From contig NZ_JAJOZB010000001.1 of assembly GCF_023701745.1 (NCBI RefSeq), positions 3,106,501 to 3,170,500 on the forward strand: DNA of 64,000 nucleotides, written 5' to 3'. Numbering within the stretch: the stretch's first letter is position 1; every line of letters begins with the position of its first letter. A program made the position numbers and the translations under genes. Below, one piece after another: positions 35,766 through 44,116 of this stretch. The DNA is from Streptomyces sp. RKAG293. Lineage in GTDB: Bacteria; Actinomycetota; Actinomycetes; Streptomycetales; Streptomycetaceae. A model generated the notes under the pieces. It ran no database searches, had not been told where the DNA came from, and worked only from the letters and a program-made list of their open reading frames with translations.

Positions 35766-36389
35766 ATGACAACAGAACCCAAGCCGCCGACTCCGTCGTC
35801 GCCCCTGCTGACCGAACGTCAGGAGGCGCGCCGCCGTCGCATCCTGCACGCCAGCGCGCAGCTCGCCTGCCGCGGCGGTTTCGACGCGGTGCAGATGCGT
35901 GAGGTCGCCGAGAACTCGGGCGTCGCGCTCGGCACGCTCTACCGCTACTTCCCGTCCAAGATCCATCTGCTGGTCGCCACCATGCAGGACCAGCTCGGCC
36001 AGATGCACGAGACGCTGCGCAAGCGTCCGCCGGACACCGCCGAGCCGGCCGACCGGGTCGCCGAGACGCTGATGCGCGCCTTCCGTGCGATGCAGCGCGA
36101 ACCGCATCTGGCCGACGCGATGGTGCGCGCCCTGACGTTCGCCGACCGTTCCGTGAGCCCCGAGGTCGACACGGTCTCCCGCCTCACCACCGCGATCATC
36201 CTGGACGCGATGGGCCTGGACGGCCCGCCCACCGCCGACCAGCTCTCCGCGGTCCGGGTGATCGAGCACACCTGGCACTCGGCCCTGGTGACCTGGCTCT
36301 CCGGCCGGGCCTCCATCGCCCAGGTGAAGATAGACATCGAAACTGTGTGCCGCCTGATCGACCTGACGGCGCCGGAGCCGCGCGGCTGA
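35766..36389 (+). CDS. kstR: TetR-family regulator, KstR type
   Basis: 207 residues. The N-terminal helix-turn-helix (RRRRILHASAQLACRGGFDAVQMREVAENSGVALGTLYRYFPSKIHLLVAT) and the core (AMQREPHLADAMVRALTFADRSVSPEVD, AVRVIEHTWHSALVTWLSGRAS) closely follow mycobacterial KstR, the repressor of cholesterol catabolism whose ligand is a 3-oxosterol CoA thioester. That at least five KstR-type operators occur within this window is independent support. The ATG before TTEPKPP is chosen; other in-frame ATGs lie 9 and 24 bp upstream. Ligand specificity cannot be read from sequence. Confidence 0.88.
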   Translation: MTTEPKPPTPSSPLLTERQEARRRRILHASAQLACRGGFDAVQMREVAENSGVALGTLYRYFPSKIHLLVATMQDQLGQMHETLRKRPPDTAEPADRVAETLMRAFRAMQREPHLADAMVRALTFADRSVSPEVDTVSRLTTAIILDAMGLDGPPTADQLSAVRVIEHTWHSALVTWLSGRASIAQVKIDIETVCRLIDLTAPEPRG

Positions 36390-36630
36390 GAAGGCGCCTC
36401 CGGGGCAGCACGCCCGGGACCTGGCGATACCGGCCGGGGGGATGTGCCGGAGGCACCCCCGGGTGGCCCCTGTCGCACGCACATTCCCGGCGTGCGGGGG
36501 GCACATGGGCGCACGGAATGCGCCTCCGTGCATCTCCTTGGCCGGATTGCGGGGCCATCCCTGACGACATCGCGGGTACGAATGGGGTTGCTCGCACGGT
36601 CCGGTCCACGGGGTTCTCGAAGGGGCAAAT

Positions 36631-37242
36631 GTGATCCGGGTTTTACTAGTACATGACACATGGCTCATGCGATCCGCGCTCGCGGCGCTGCTGGGCAGGG
36701 AACATGACATCGAAGTGGTGGCCACACCATGGCGCAACGCACCAAGACGCGCCCGGTCGTTACGGCCTCAAGTGTGCGTGGTCGACGTGGAGTGTCCCGG
36801 CGCCGAACACGGCAACGTGGCCCAGCTGACGGAGTTACAGGACTACGCGGTCGGCCAGGAATGCGCGCTGCTCGTGCTGGCCACCGCGAGCCGCCCGGGG
36901 CTGCTGCGCCGCGCTTCGCAGGCGCGTGCGCTGGGGTTCGTCAACAAGGACGCACCGCCGGAGGAACTGGTCCGCGGGATCAGGAGAGTCGCTACGGGGG
37001 AACGTTTCGTCGACAATTCGCTCGCTTTTGATTTCCTCCAGGCCGCCGACATTCCGCTGACGCCCCGTGAGTTGAGCGTGCTGTCACTCGCCGCCGAAGG
37101 TGCGTCCATCGGTGAGATCGCCCGCGTCCTGCACCTGTGCAACGGCACCGTGCGCAACTACATGGCCGCGATCACCCGCAAGACGGGCGCCAGGAACCGG
37201 GTCGACGCCATACGAATATCCCGGGTGGCCGGCTGGCTCTGA
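36631..37242 (+). CDS. ramR: Orphan response regulator RamR/AmfR, activator of the lanthipeptide operon
   Basis: 203 residues: a receiver domain with Asp52 in VVDVECPG and Lys in FVNKDAPPEE, then a LuxR helix-turn-helix (LTPRELSVLSLAAEGASIGEIARVL, GTVRNYMAAITRKTG). The acidic pocket is degenerate (VHDT, where a pair of acidic residues is usual), and no kinase gene is adjacent, as for RamR. Three leucine codons are TTA (codons 5, 44 and 69), so translation should need the bldA tRNA. The GTG start follows AAGGGG. It is convergent with the ramCSAB operon, overlapping the last ABC gene on the other strand. Confidence 0.88.
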   Translation: MIRVLLVHDTWLMRSALAALLGREHDIEVVATPWRNAPRRARSLRPQVCVVDVECPGAEHGNVAQLTELQDYAVGQECALLVLATASRPGLLRRASQARALGFVNKDAPPEELVRGIRRVATGERFVDNSLAFDFLQAADIPLTPRELSVLSLAAEGASIGEIARVLHLCNGTVRNYMAAITRKTGARNRVDAIRISRVAGWL

Positions 37243-39003
37243 CCAGTTCCCCACCAGGTCCCGGTAGAGCGCGGACCGCTCCAGCAGCTCCTCGTGGCCG
37301 CCGCACACCGTATGCGTGCCGTCCATGACCAGCACCCGGTCCGCGCGCCGCGCCGAGCTGATGCGGTGCGCGATCACGATCAGCGCTCCGCCGCCGGGGC
37401 GGAGTGCGAAGGCCCGTTCCGCGCGGGCCTCCGCCGCCGGGTCGAGATGGCAGGTCGCCTCGTCCAGCAGCACCAGCGGCGCGGGCGACAGATAGGCACG
37501 AGTGAGCGCCAGCAGCTGCCGCTCCCCCTGGGACAACGTGCCCGGCTCCGCGATGCCGTCCAACCCGCCCATCCGGTCCAGCAGTTCCGCCATCCCGACG
37601 GCCCCGGCCGCCGCCCGCAGCCGGCTGTCGGAGACCGGCTCGGGCCCGGGGCACAGGTAGGACAGGTTGTCGCGGACGCTGCCGGCGAAGACGTACGCCT
37701 CCTGCGGGATCAGCACCCGCATCCCCGGCAGTTCGGTGGCCGGCCGCTCCCGCAGCGGCCGCCCACCGAGTTCCACCACGCCCGCACCCGGGTGCAGCAG
37801 GCCTCCGATGAGCCCCGCGAGGGTCGACTTGCCGATCCCGCTCGGCCCGACGACCGCCAGATGACAGCCGCGCGGCACCACGAGGTCCAGCTCCCGGACC
37901 ACCGGCTCGGCCAGTTCCCCGTAGGCGAAGGTGACACCGCGCAACTCCACGGCGGGGGCGGCGGGTACATCCCTGAGGGCGGGCCCGTACGGCGCATCAC
38001 CGGCGGGCGCTGCGTCCGCGGGGTCCGGTGCGGCGGCCTGCGGTACCAGACGGCCGAGGACGACGACGAAGCGCGAGCCGGCCGTGCCCAGCCCCTGCGT
38101 CAGGCTCTGCAGTGCCGGCAGCAGCGACTGGGTGAGGTAGGCGAGGGCGCCGACCAGCGCGCCCGCGGTCACCCCTCTCCCCAGCAGCCACGGCGCCGAG
38201 GCGAGCAGCAGCACGACGGGGAGCCGGCCGCCGACGCCCAGGGCCAGCGCGCGCAGCACTCCCCAGCGGGCGAGGACCCGTGACGCGCGGAATTCGGTGT
38301 CGATCCGCCGCGCGGCCTCCGCCGTCATCCGCTCCTCCGCGCCGCAGGCGGCGATGTCGCGGAGCCCGGCGGCCATCGCGCCCAGGCTCTCGGCCACGTC
38401 CTCATTCGCGGTGAGGAAGGCCGCCTGGCGGCGGTTCATCGGCCGCAGCGTCAGACAGAAGAGCCCGAGCCCCACGAACAGCGGCGGCACGACGACGAGC
38501 AGCAGGACGGGAGCCAGCGAGAGCAGTCCGATGAGGGCGCCCGCGACGGTGAACAGGAACGACCGCGACACCATGACGAGACCGGCGAACGTGTCGCGGG
38601 CGATCTCGACCTGCTGGGTCAGCCGGGAGACGACCGCGGTGTCCGCGCCGTGCGGGTCGCGTACGGCGTCGTCCAGGCCGCGGGCCACCACCCGCCGCAC
38701 CAGGCCGTCACGCAGCGGCTCCACCAGGGCCGCGACCGCGCGGTAGACCCGACCGGTCCCGAACGCGCCCGCCGCCACGGCCAGCGCGGCCAGCCCCAGC
38801 CAGCCGAGACCCACCCCGGCGCGCCCGGCGAGGAACCCGTCGTCCAGGGCCCGCGCCAGCGCGAATCCGGTCAGGAACGTCTCGACGGCCTCCAGCACCG
38901 ACCACCCGAGGAGCGCGCCGACCACCCGCGGCCGCCGCCGCAGGAAGCGGATCCCCTCGGCCCGCAGGCCGGAGCCGGCCCGGCCGCCGCGCCGCGTCAC
39001 CAC
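37084..39003 (-). CDS. ramB: ABC half-transporter RamB (lanthipeptide export)
   Basis: 639 residues: a six-helix membrane domain (about 30-310) and a nucleotide-binding domain with Walker A VGPSGIGKST, signature LSQGERQLL and Walker B LVLLDEATCHLDP. It pairs with the preceding half-transporter to export the modified peptide. The GTG follows AGGAGG at 7 nt and overlaps the previous stop. Homology ends around LYRDLVGNWSE; the remaining 50 or so residues lie antisense to the 3' end of ramR (159-bp overlap) and have unusual composition, probably a run-on extension. Confidence 0.85.
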   Translation of the reverse strand: MVTRRGGRAGSGLRAEGIRFLRRRPRVVGALLGWSVLEAVETFLTGFALARALDDGFLAGRAGVGLGWLGLAALAVAAGAFGTGRVYRAVAALVEPLRDGLVRRVVARGLDDAVRDPHGADTAVVSRLTQQVEIARDTFAGLVMVSRSFLFTVAGALIGLLSLAPVLLLVVVPPLFVGLGLFCLTLRPMNRRQAAFLTANEDVAESLGAMAAGLRDIAACGAEERMTAEAARRIDTEFRASRVLARWGVLRALALGVGGRLPVVLLLASAPWLLGRGVTAGALVGALAYLTQSLLPALQSLTQGLGTAGSRFVVVLGRLVPQAAAPDPADAAPAGDAPYGPALRDVPAAPAVELRGVTFAYGELAEPVVRELDLVVPRGCHLAVVGPSGIGKSTLAGLIGGLLHPGAGVVELGGRPLRERPATELPGMRVLIPQEAYVFAGSVRDNLSYLCPGPEPVSDSRLRAAAGAVGMAELLDRMGGLDGIAEPGTLSQGERQLLALTRAYLSPAPLVLLDEATCHLDPAAEARAERAFALRPGGGALIVIAHRISSARRADRVLVMDGTHTVCGGHEELLERSALYRDLVGNWSEPAGHPGYSYGVDPVPGARLAGDRGHVVAHGAVAQVQDAGDLTDGRTFGGE

Positions 39004-40829
39004 GATCCCGCCTCCTCCACTGTCCCTTCCCGATCGCGCTCAGCATCAGGATCGGGATCGGAATCAGGATCGGGATCGGTCGGGGCGTGGAAGACCGCCC
39101 GGTACTCCGGCAGCCGCCAGAGGTGGTCGTGCGGGGCGATGGCGCGGATGCGGCCGTCGTCGAGCCAGGCGACGAGATCGGCGCGGGCGGCGGTGGAGGC
39201 GCGGTGCGCGACGATCAGCCGGGAGCGGTCGGGGGTGGGGCTCAGCAGGGCGGCCGTGACCCGGAACTCGGTGACCGTGTCGAGGCTGGACGTCGCGTCG
39301 TCGAGGATCAGCAGCCGGCCCGGGTGCGCGAAGGCGCGGGCGAGGCCCAGCCGCTGCGACTCGCCGCCGGACAGGAACGCGTCACCGCAGGCAGTGGCGT
39401 AACCCTCGGGCAGGAGCCGGATGAAGCTGTCGGCGCAGGCGGTGCGGGCGGCCTCGGTGACCGCGGCCCCGGCGGGCTCGGGGATGCCGAAGGCGATGGT
39501 GCCGCCGATGGTGCCGCCCAGCAGCGCTGGGCGCTCGAAGGCGTAGCCGACGGCGCCGCGCAGTTCGTCGTGGGAGAGCCCGTCGAGCGGAACGCCGTCG
39601 AGCTCCACGGTTCCCCGGTCCGGGTCGGCGAGCCGTCCGGCGATCGCGGCCAGCACGGACTTGCCCGTGCCGGACCGCCCGACGAGGGCCACGGACGTAC
39701 CGCCGGGCAGCGTCAGATCGAGGTCGTCCAGGACGGCCCGGCCGCCCCGTACCGCGGTGATGCCGCGCAGTTCGAGTCGTCCCGTGCCGCCGGCCGGTAG
39801 GTGTCCGGTCCCGTACGCGGTGGCCGGTTCGGCGAGCAGCTCGGCGAGCCGCCGGGCGGCGGTGCGGCTGCGGACCAGGCCGTTGATCTGGCCCACGGCC
39901 ATGCCGAGCGCGGTGGCGAGCACGGCGTACCGCGAGGCCGCCAGCAGCTCGCCGACGCTCAGGTGCCCCTGGGAGACCCGGAGCCCGCCGACCGCGAGGA
40001 CGGCGATCTGCAGCAGCGGGACGATGATGGCGGCCTGGGCGTTGGAGCGGCCCTGGATCTGCCACATGCGCAGCCCCTGGCGGCGCAGTTCGGGCAGCGG
40101 CTCCAGGACCCGGGCGATCTCGCGTTCGGTGGTCGCGGCGGCGGCGATGGTGCGGGCGCCGCCGAGCGCTTCGACGAGCCGGCCCGCGATCTCGCCCTGG
40201 GCGGTCTGGTAGCGCGCGACGCTGTCGGTGGCGCGGCGGACGAAGGCCCGCAGGGTCAGGGCGAGGACCGGCAGGCCGGCGAGGAACGCGACGGCGAGCC
40301 AGGGGTCGATGAGGGCGAGCGCGACGAGGCCGCCGACCGGGGTGATCACGGTGGCGAGCAGCGTGGCGAGCGCGGCCGGGGCGGTCCCGGCGTGCGCGGC
40401 GTTGCCGATCAGCCGGGCGACCAGGTCGCCGGGCGGGAAGCGGGAGGTGGCGCGCGGCCCGGTGGCCAGTACGTGGCGCAGCAGCCGACCGCGTACCCAG
40501 GCGGTGCCGCGGGCGTTGGTGACGCCGGTGATCAGCCCGTCGACCGCGTCGAGGAGGACGAGTACGCAGGTGAGGGCGGTGCACAGCAGGATCCAGTGGG
40601 TGGCCTGCGGGCCGCTGTCGCGGGTGAGCAGCAGGTCCAGGGTCCGGCCGAGGGCGGCCGGGAGGGCCAGCCCGATGAACGCGGAGGCGGTGGTGCACAG
40701 ACAGAGCGCGGCGCTGCGGCCCGCGCTGTGCCGGACCGCCGCGCGCAGCAGCCGGTCGGCCTCGGCCGCGGTGGAGGTCCCGGTGGTCCCGCTGGTCCCG
40801 CTGGTCTCCGTACCGGTGGAGGTCGCCAT
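38997..40829 (-). CDS. ramA: ABC half-transporter RamA (lanthipeptide export)
   Basis: 610 residues: a Thr/Ser/Gly-rich leader, six membrane helices (about 45-320), and an ATPase with Walker A VGRSGTGKSV, signature LSGGESQRL and Walker B LLILDDATSSLD. Walker A ends in Ser-Val rather than Ser-Thr. The C-terminus has an Asp-Pro repeat (DPDPDSDPDPDAERD) from a 6-bp tandem sequence. With RamB it forms a heterodimeric exporter for the SapB-like peptide. It is separated from ramS by a strong hairpin that may lower its expression relative to ramS. Confidence 0.87.
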   Translation of the reverse strand: MATSTGTETSGTSGTTGTSTAAEADRLLRAAVRHSAGRSAALCLCTTASAFIGLALPAALGRTLDLLLTRDSGPQATHWILLCTALTCVLVLLDAVDGLITGVTNARGTAWVRGRLLRHVLATGPRATSRFPPGDLVARLIGNAAHAGTAPAALATLLATVITPVGGLVALALIDPWLAVAFLAGLPVLALTLRAFVRRATDSVARYQTAQGEIAGRLVEALGGARTIAAAATTEREIARVLEPLPELRRQGLRMWQIQGRSNAQAAIIVPLLQIAVLAVGGLRVSQGHLSVGELLAASRYAVLATALGMAVGQINGLVRSRTAARRLAELLAEPATAYGTGHLPAGGTGRLELRGITAVRGGRAVLDDLDLTLPGGTSVALVGRSGTGKSVLAAIAGRLADPDRGTVELDGVPLDGLSHDELRGAVGYAFERPALLGGTIGGTIAFGIPEPAGAAVTEAARTACADSFIRLLPEGYATACGDAFLSGGESQRLGLARAFAHPGRLLILDDATSSLDTVTEFRVTAALLSPTPDRSRLIVAHRASTAARADLVAWLDDGRIRAIAPHDHLWRLPEYRAVFHAPTDPDPDSDPDPDAERDREGTVEEAGSW

Positions 40830-40859
40830 GTGGTGGAGGTCCTCACCTCGTTCGCGGTG

Positions 40860-40906
40860 ACGGACACGGTCCCGGGCGGCGTGCTGCCGCCCGGGACCGC
40901 GTCCGT
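40860..40906 (-). terminator. Attenuating hairpin between ramS and ramA
   Basis: Arms of 21 bp with one mismatch (core CGGTCCCGGGCGGC) around a 5-nt loop, 20 bp after the ramS stop. Partial termination here would give much more ramCS than ramAB message, as needed for a structural peptide. Confidence 0.65.
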
Positions 40907-40925
40907 GCTCAACTACCTACTGGTG

Positions 40926-41066
40926 TCACAGGCAGAGAAGAACACTGCCGTGGCTGTTGGTGTCGCAGAGGAGGAGGCTCGCGGTGCTGAGGTCGCCGCC
41001 ACCGCCGCCGCCACCGCCGCCGTGGCCCTGCGGGATTTCCAGGCTCTGAAGGTCGAGAAGTGCCAT
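40926..41066 (-). CDS. ramS: Class III lanthipeptide precursor RamS/AmfS
   Basis: 46 residues. The leader begins MALLDLQSLEIP, matching the hydrophobic-DLQ recognition motif of AmfS/RamS. The core has two S-x2-S-x3-C units (STASLLLC and SHGSVLLC), exactly the pattern cyclised in SapB. Between leader and core lies a run of nine glycines, not found in the RamS or AmfS sequences I know. AAAGGA precedes the ATG at 8 nt, and it is 16 bp after ramC. The product should be a hydrophobic, surface-active peptide helping aerial hyphae emerge. Confidence 0.92.
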   Translation of the reverse strand: MALLDLQSLEIPQGHGGGGGGGGGDLSTASLLLCDTNSHGSVLLCL

Positions 41067-41082
41067 GGTGTAGTCCTTTCGA

Positions 41083-43707
41083 TCATGGGGACGGGGTTGA
41101 TGTTGTTTCAGCCCCGGTGAAGGGGCTGCTCTGGGGCCGCGTGAGCGGCGGGAGGAACGGGAGGGCCGCGGGCTGTTCGCCCAGTGCCGCGCCGAGCGCG
41201 AGCAGGCAGCCGGCCGTTCCGGTGTTGAGGTCCATGGAGAGCCGCATCATCTGGTCGCCGGGGAAGGCGAGATGGCCCTGATAGGGCATCGCGTACCAGG
41301 AGAGTGCGGCGATCTGGGCGGCCAGGTGGCCGGGAGCCGCGTCCGGGGCCGTCGTGCGGCCGAGGTGCAGGATCATGCCGGCCCGTCCGTTGAACAGTCC
41401 GGGCTGCGCGTAGTAGCGCGATCTCGCGGCGGGCAGGATCCCGGCCCGCGCCCGTTCGAACTCGTCGTCGGGGCGGTGCGCGAGATAGTCGTCGAGGACC
41501 ATGCCGATGCCGACGCTGCCCGCTCCGAGATAGGGCATGGTCCGGAAGCCCTCGTTGACGAGCCAGGTGCCCTCCCGGTCCTGGCCGCACTTGGCGAGGT
41601 CCTGGCGCAGCGCGGTCGCGGCGAGGTCGAGCAGCTCGGGCGCGCCGGTCCGCTCGTACAGGCGCAGGAAGAGCAGGGCGGATCCGGTGGCGCCGCGCAG
41701 CAGCCCGGTGTGGGTGCCGGGCTCGCCGGCCAGCCGGTCGGCGAGCAACTGGGCGGCCTCCACGGCCCGGTCCCGCAGTCCGCTCTCGCCGGTGGTCCTG
41801 GACAGGTGCTCAAGGGCCAGGCCCACGCCGGCGAGACCGCCGTACAGGTCGGGCACCAGGCGCTGCCAGTTCTCGCCCAGTACGCGCTCGGTCAGATCGA
41901 GCGCGCGCGGGGTGTGGCCGAGCCGGTCGAGGACGAACGCGGTGCCGAGCAGCCCGTCGTAGAGGCCGAGCAGGGTGCCGGGCGGCGGCGGGTCGGTATG
42001 GCGCAGTAACCATTCCTCACCGGCTTCGTACCGCTCGGCGCCGGTCTCGGCGAGGGCGTACAGGACACCGGCGGCGCCGTGCGCCAGCCCGATCCCGCCG
42101 CCGTCGGAGAACTGGGCGACGTCGCCGGGGAACAGCCGGTCGTCGCGTTCCGGGGTCGCCGAGGCGAGGATCGCGGCGACCATCGAGTCGCGGCTGCGCG
42201 GCCAGTCGGCCGGCTCCACGGGTACGTAGGGGGTCCGACCGCGGGTGGTGGGACTGGTTCCGGTGATCGTCTCGACGGCCTCGTCGAGGAACTCCCTGGG
42301 CACCGGGAACTGTTCGGCGATCACGTCGGCCAGGTGTACGGCCTTGTCGCGGTCCACCACCAGCAGCGTCGTCATCGGCAGGAACAGCGCCAGCCGCAGA
42401 CAGGCGAGCGCGTACCGGTCCACCTCGAAGCCCCTGCGGTCCGCCGGGGCGATGAAGCCGGGGTGGGCCAGGGCCTGGCGGGTGTGCTCGTCAATGTGCG
42501 CGGCGGCCTCGAAGTCCAGCAGCGAGACCGACCGTTCGTCGGGCCCGACCATGATGTTGAACATGTGCAGGTCGTTGAAGACCACACCGCGGCTGTGCAC
42601 GGCGGCGACGGCCTCCTCGACCGCGGCGTGGATGCCGAGCGCCCAGTCGGTGTAGTCGGCGACCGCCGAAGGGTCGGGATCGACGGAGATCAGCGGATGG
42701 CGCTGGGCGAAGAACGAGTTGAGGGTGCGGCCCTCCAGGAAGTCCATCACCAGGAAGCGGTGGTCGCCCAGGACGAACCAGTCGCGGACCTCGGGGGCGA
42801 TGCCCAGCCCCGACAGCCGTTCCAGAGCGGTCTTCTCGCGCTCCAGCCGGGCGACGGCGTCGGCCCCGTCCGCGGCCAGCCCGGCGTACGGCCTGGCCTC
42901 CTTGAGGACGACCTTCTCGCCGGTCCGCACGTCCTGGCCGGTGTAGACACCGCCGCCGTTGGAGAAGTGCAGAGCACTCTCGATGCGGTACGGGAGGTCG
43001 TTGGTGGTCGTGGCGTTGCGGGCGTCCAGGTGCGGCTGGAGGAACGCGGGGAGCGTCACCCACGGCGGGACGTGGAAGGCCGGCTCCCGGCGGTCCGGTA
43101 CGAGCACGCCGTCGGCGTCCTCGACGGCGGAGACCAGCACACCCGAGGCGTCCACGCAGTACCGCTGGGCGAATCCGCCGTAGCGGACGTAGAGCGGTCC
43201 CTGGTTCCAGCGCAGGTCGCTGAGGATGTACGGGCCGGCCTCGCCGCCGAGCAGGTCCTCCAGTTCCCGGAGGATCGTGTGCAACTGCTCGTCGTCAGAC
43301 GGGTAGATGGTGATGCACTTGCCGCTGGAGGCGCGCCCCGCGTACTTGGAGTTGCGCAGGTGCAGGGCGTAGGGACCGGGTACGAACTTGAACGGTATGC
43401 CGCGCGGGACGCAGTGGTCCCAAACCTTCGCGATGGTCTTCTCGGCGTTTTCCAGACACGCGGAGACATGGATCTTCCACCCCTGCGGGGGCGATCCGGG
43501 TCTGGGAACGCCGGTGCCGTCCACCGGCGTGAAGTGCAGCCAGTCACCGGAGCGTCCGGTGCGCCAGCCCTCGGGAACCGGGCGCTGGGCCGGCTCGTAG
43601 AGCGACGCACCGGATCCCTTGTCGGAACCGGAGCCCGTGGACAAGCGGTCCGGGGTCTCGTAGAAATACCTGTCGACTAGGCAAAAGACCTCGTACCGCT
43701 TGTCCAT
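41083..43707 (-). CDS. ramC: Class III lanthipeptide synthetase RamC/AmfT (LanKC)
   Basis: 874 residues in the three-domain LanKC layout. An N-terminal phospho-Ser/Thr lyase region (about 1-210) is followed by a Ser/Thr kinase (about 235-500) with Lys269 in VVLKEA, catalytic FNDLHMFN (Asp379, Asn384) and DFE (Asp398). A LanC-like cyclase domain follows (about 540-874: LAHGAAGVLYALAE, LYGGLAGVGLALEHL, LFNGRAGMILHLGR). The classical zinc Cys/His ligands of LanC are not apparent, which is normal for class III. It phosphorylates, dehydrates and cyclises RamS. GGAGGGGGAG precedes the ATG. First gene of ramCSAB. Confidence 0.93.
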   Translation of the reverse strand: MDKRYEVFCLVDRYFYETPDRLSTGSGSDKGSGASLYEPAQRPVPEGWRTGRSGDWLHFTPVDGTGVPRPGSPPQGWKIHVSACLENAEKTIAKVWDHCVPRGIPFKFVPGPYALHLRNSKYAGRASSGKCITIYPSDDEQLHTILRELEDLLGGEAGPYILSDLRWNQGPLYVRYGGFAQRYCVDASGVLVSAVEDADGVLVPDRREPAFHVPPWVTLPAFLQPHLDARNATTTNDLPYRIESALHFSNGGGVYTGQDVRTGEKVVLKEARPYAGLAADGADAVARLEREKTALERLSGLGIAPEVRDWFVLGDHRFLVMDFLEGRTLNSFFAQRHPLISVDPDPSAVADYTDWALGIHAAVEEAVAAVHSRGVVFNDLHMFNIMVGPDERSVSLLDFEAAAHIDEHTRQALAHPGFIAPADRRGFEVDRYALACLRLALFLPMTTLLVVDRDKAVHLADVIAEQFPVPREFLDEAVETITGTSPTTRGRTPYVPVEPADWPRSRDSMVAAILASATPERDDRLFPGDVAQFSDGGGIGLAHGAAGVLYALAETGAERYEAGEEWLLRHTDPPPPGTLLGLYDGLLGTAFVLDRLGHTPRALDLTERVLGENWQRLVPDLYGGLAGVGLALEHLSRTTGESGLRDRAVEAAQLLADRLAGEPGTHTGLLRGATGSALLFLRLYERTGAPELLDLAATALRQDLAKCGQDREGTWLVNEGFRTMPYLGAGSVGIGMVLDDYLAHRPDDEFERARAGILPAARSRYYAQPGLFNGRAGMILHLGRTTAPDAAPGHLAAQIAALSWYAMPYQGHLAFPGDQMMRLSMDLNTGTAGCLLALGAALGEQPAALPFLPPLTRPQSSPFTGAETTSTPSP

Positions 43708-43785
43708 GACTCTCCCCCTCCGGCCTCGAGGTGCTGAGATTTTCACGTGGCCGAAACGGGGAACAGTCGCGTCCGTAACGAAATA

Positions 43786-43819
43786 CCCGTGCAGAACGCA
43801 TATGTGCGTAATGCACGGG
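43786..43819. promoter_or_regulatory. Near-perfect nested dyad upstream of ramC
   Basis: CCCGTGCA and TGCACGGG enclose a second inverted pair ACGCA and TGCGT with a TATG centre. It lies 79 bp upstream of the ramC start, in the region where the activator should bind; it could alternatively be an RNA hairpin. Confidence 0.55.
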
Positions 43820-43823
43820 TGCG

Positions 43824-43859
43824 CAGCCACAGGTCAGGACGTGTCCTGACCTGCGGCTG
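43824..43859 (-). terminator. Terminator of the ALDH-ferredoxin operon
   Basis: CAGCC-A-CAGGTCAGGAC pairs with GTCCTGACCTG-C-GGCTG (one mismatch) around a 2-nt centre. It is 24 bp past the ferredoxin stop and just upstream of the ramC promoter region, insulating the two operons. Confidence 0.7.
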
Positions 43860-43882
43860 GACAGCTGTTCCGCACCAGGTCG

Positions 43883-44116
43883 TTACTCCTCGGGCGGGAA
43901 GACCGGCTCACCGGTGGCGAGCAGGGTGAGCGTGATCGCCTCCACCGGGCACCCTTCGGCCGCCGCCAGCACCTGTTCCGAGGCGTCGGCCTCGGCGGCG
44001 GCGGGGTGGGACTGCCGGGCGCCGTCGAGGGTGAAGCCGTCCGGGGCCGCGTTGACGCACATGCCGGAGCCGATGCAGACCGTGCGGTCCACCTCGATGT
44101 GCCAGCGGTCGCCCAT
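43883..44116 (-). CDS. Small [3Fe-4S]-type ferredoxin
   Basis: 77 residues. The cluster ligands are VCIGSGMC (first two Cys, CxxxxxC) and the Cys in EGCPVEAI; the usual fourth Cys position is occupied by Gly/Met, so a 3Fe-4S cluster is expected, as in ferredoxins that feed electrons to cytochromes P450. The ATG overlaps the aldehyde dehydrogenase stop (ATGA). The nearest P450 is the CYP125-like gene 10 kb away, a plausible partner under the same regulation. Confidence 0.92.
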   Translation of the reverse strand: MGDRWHIEVDRTVCIGSGMCVNAAPDGFTLDGARQSHPAAAEADASEQVLAAAEGCPVEAITLTLLATGEPVFPPEE

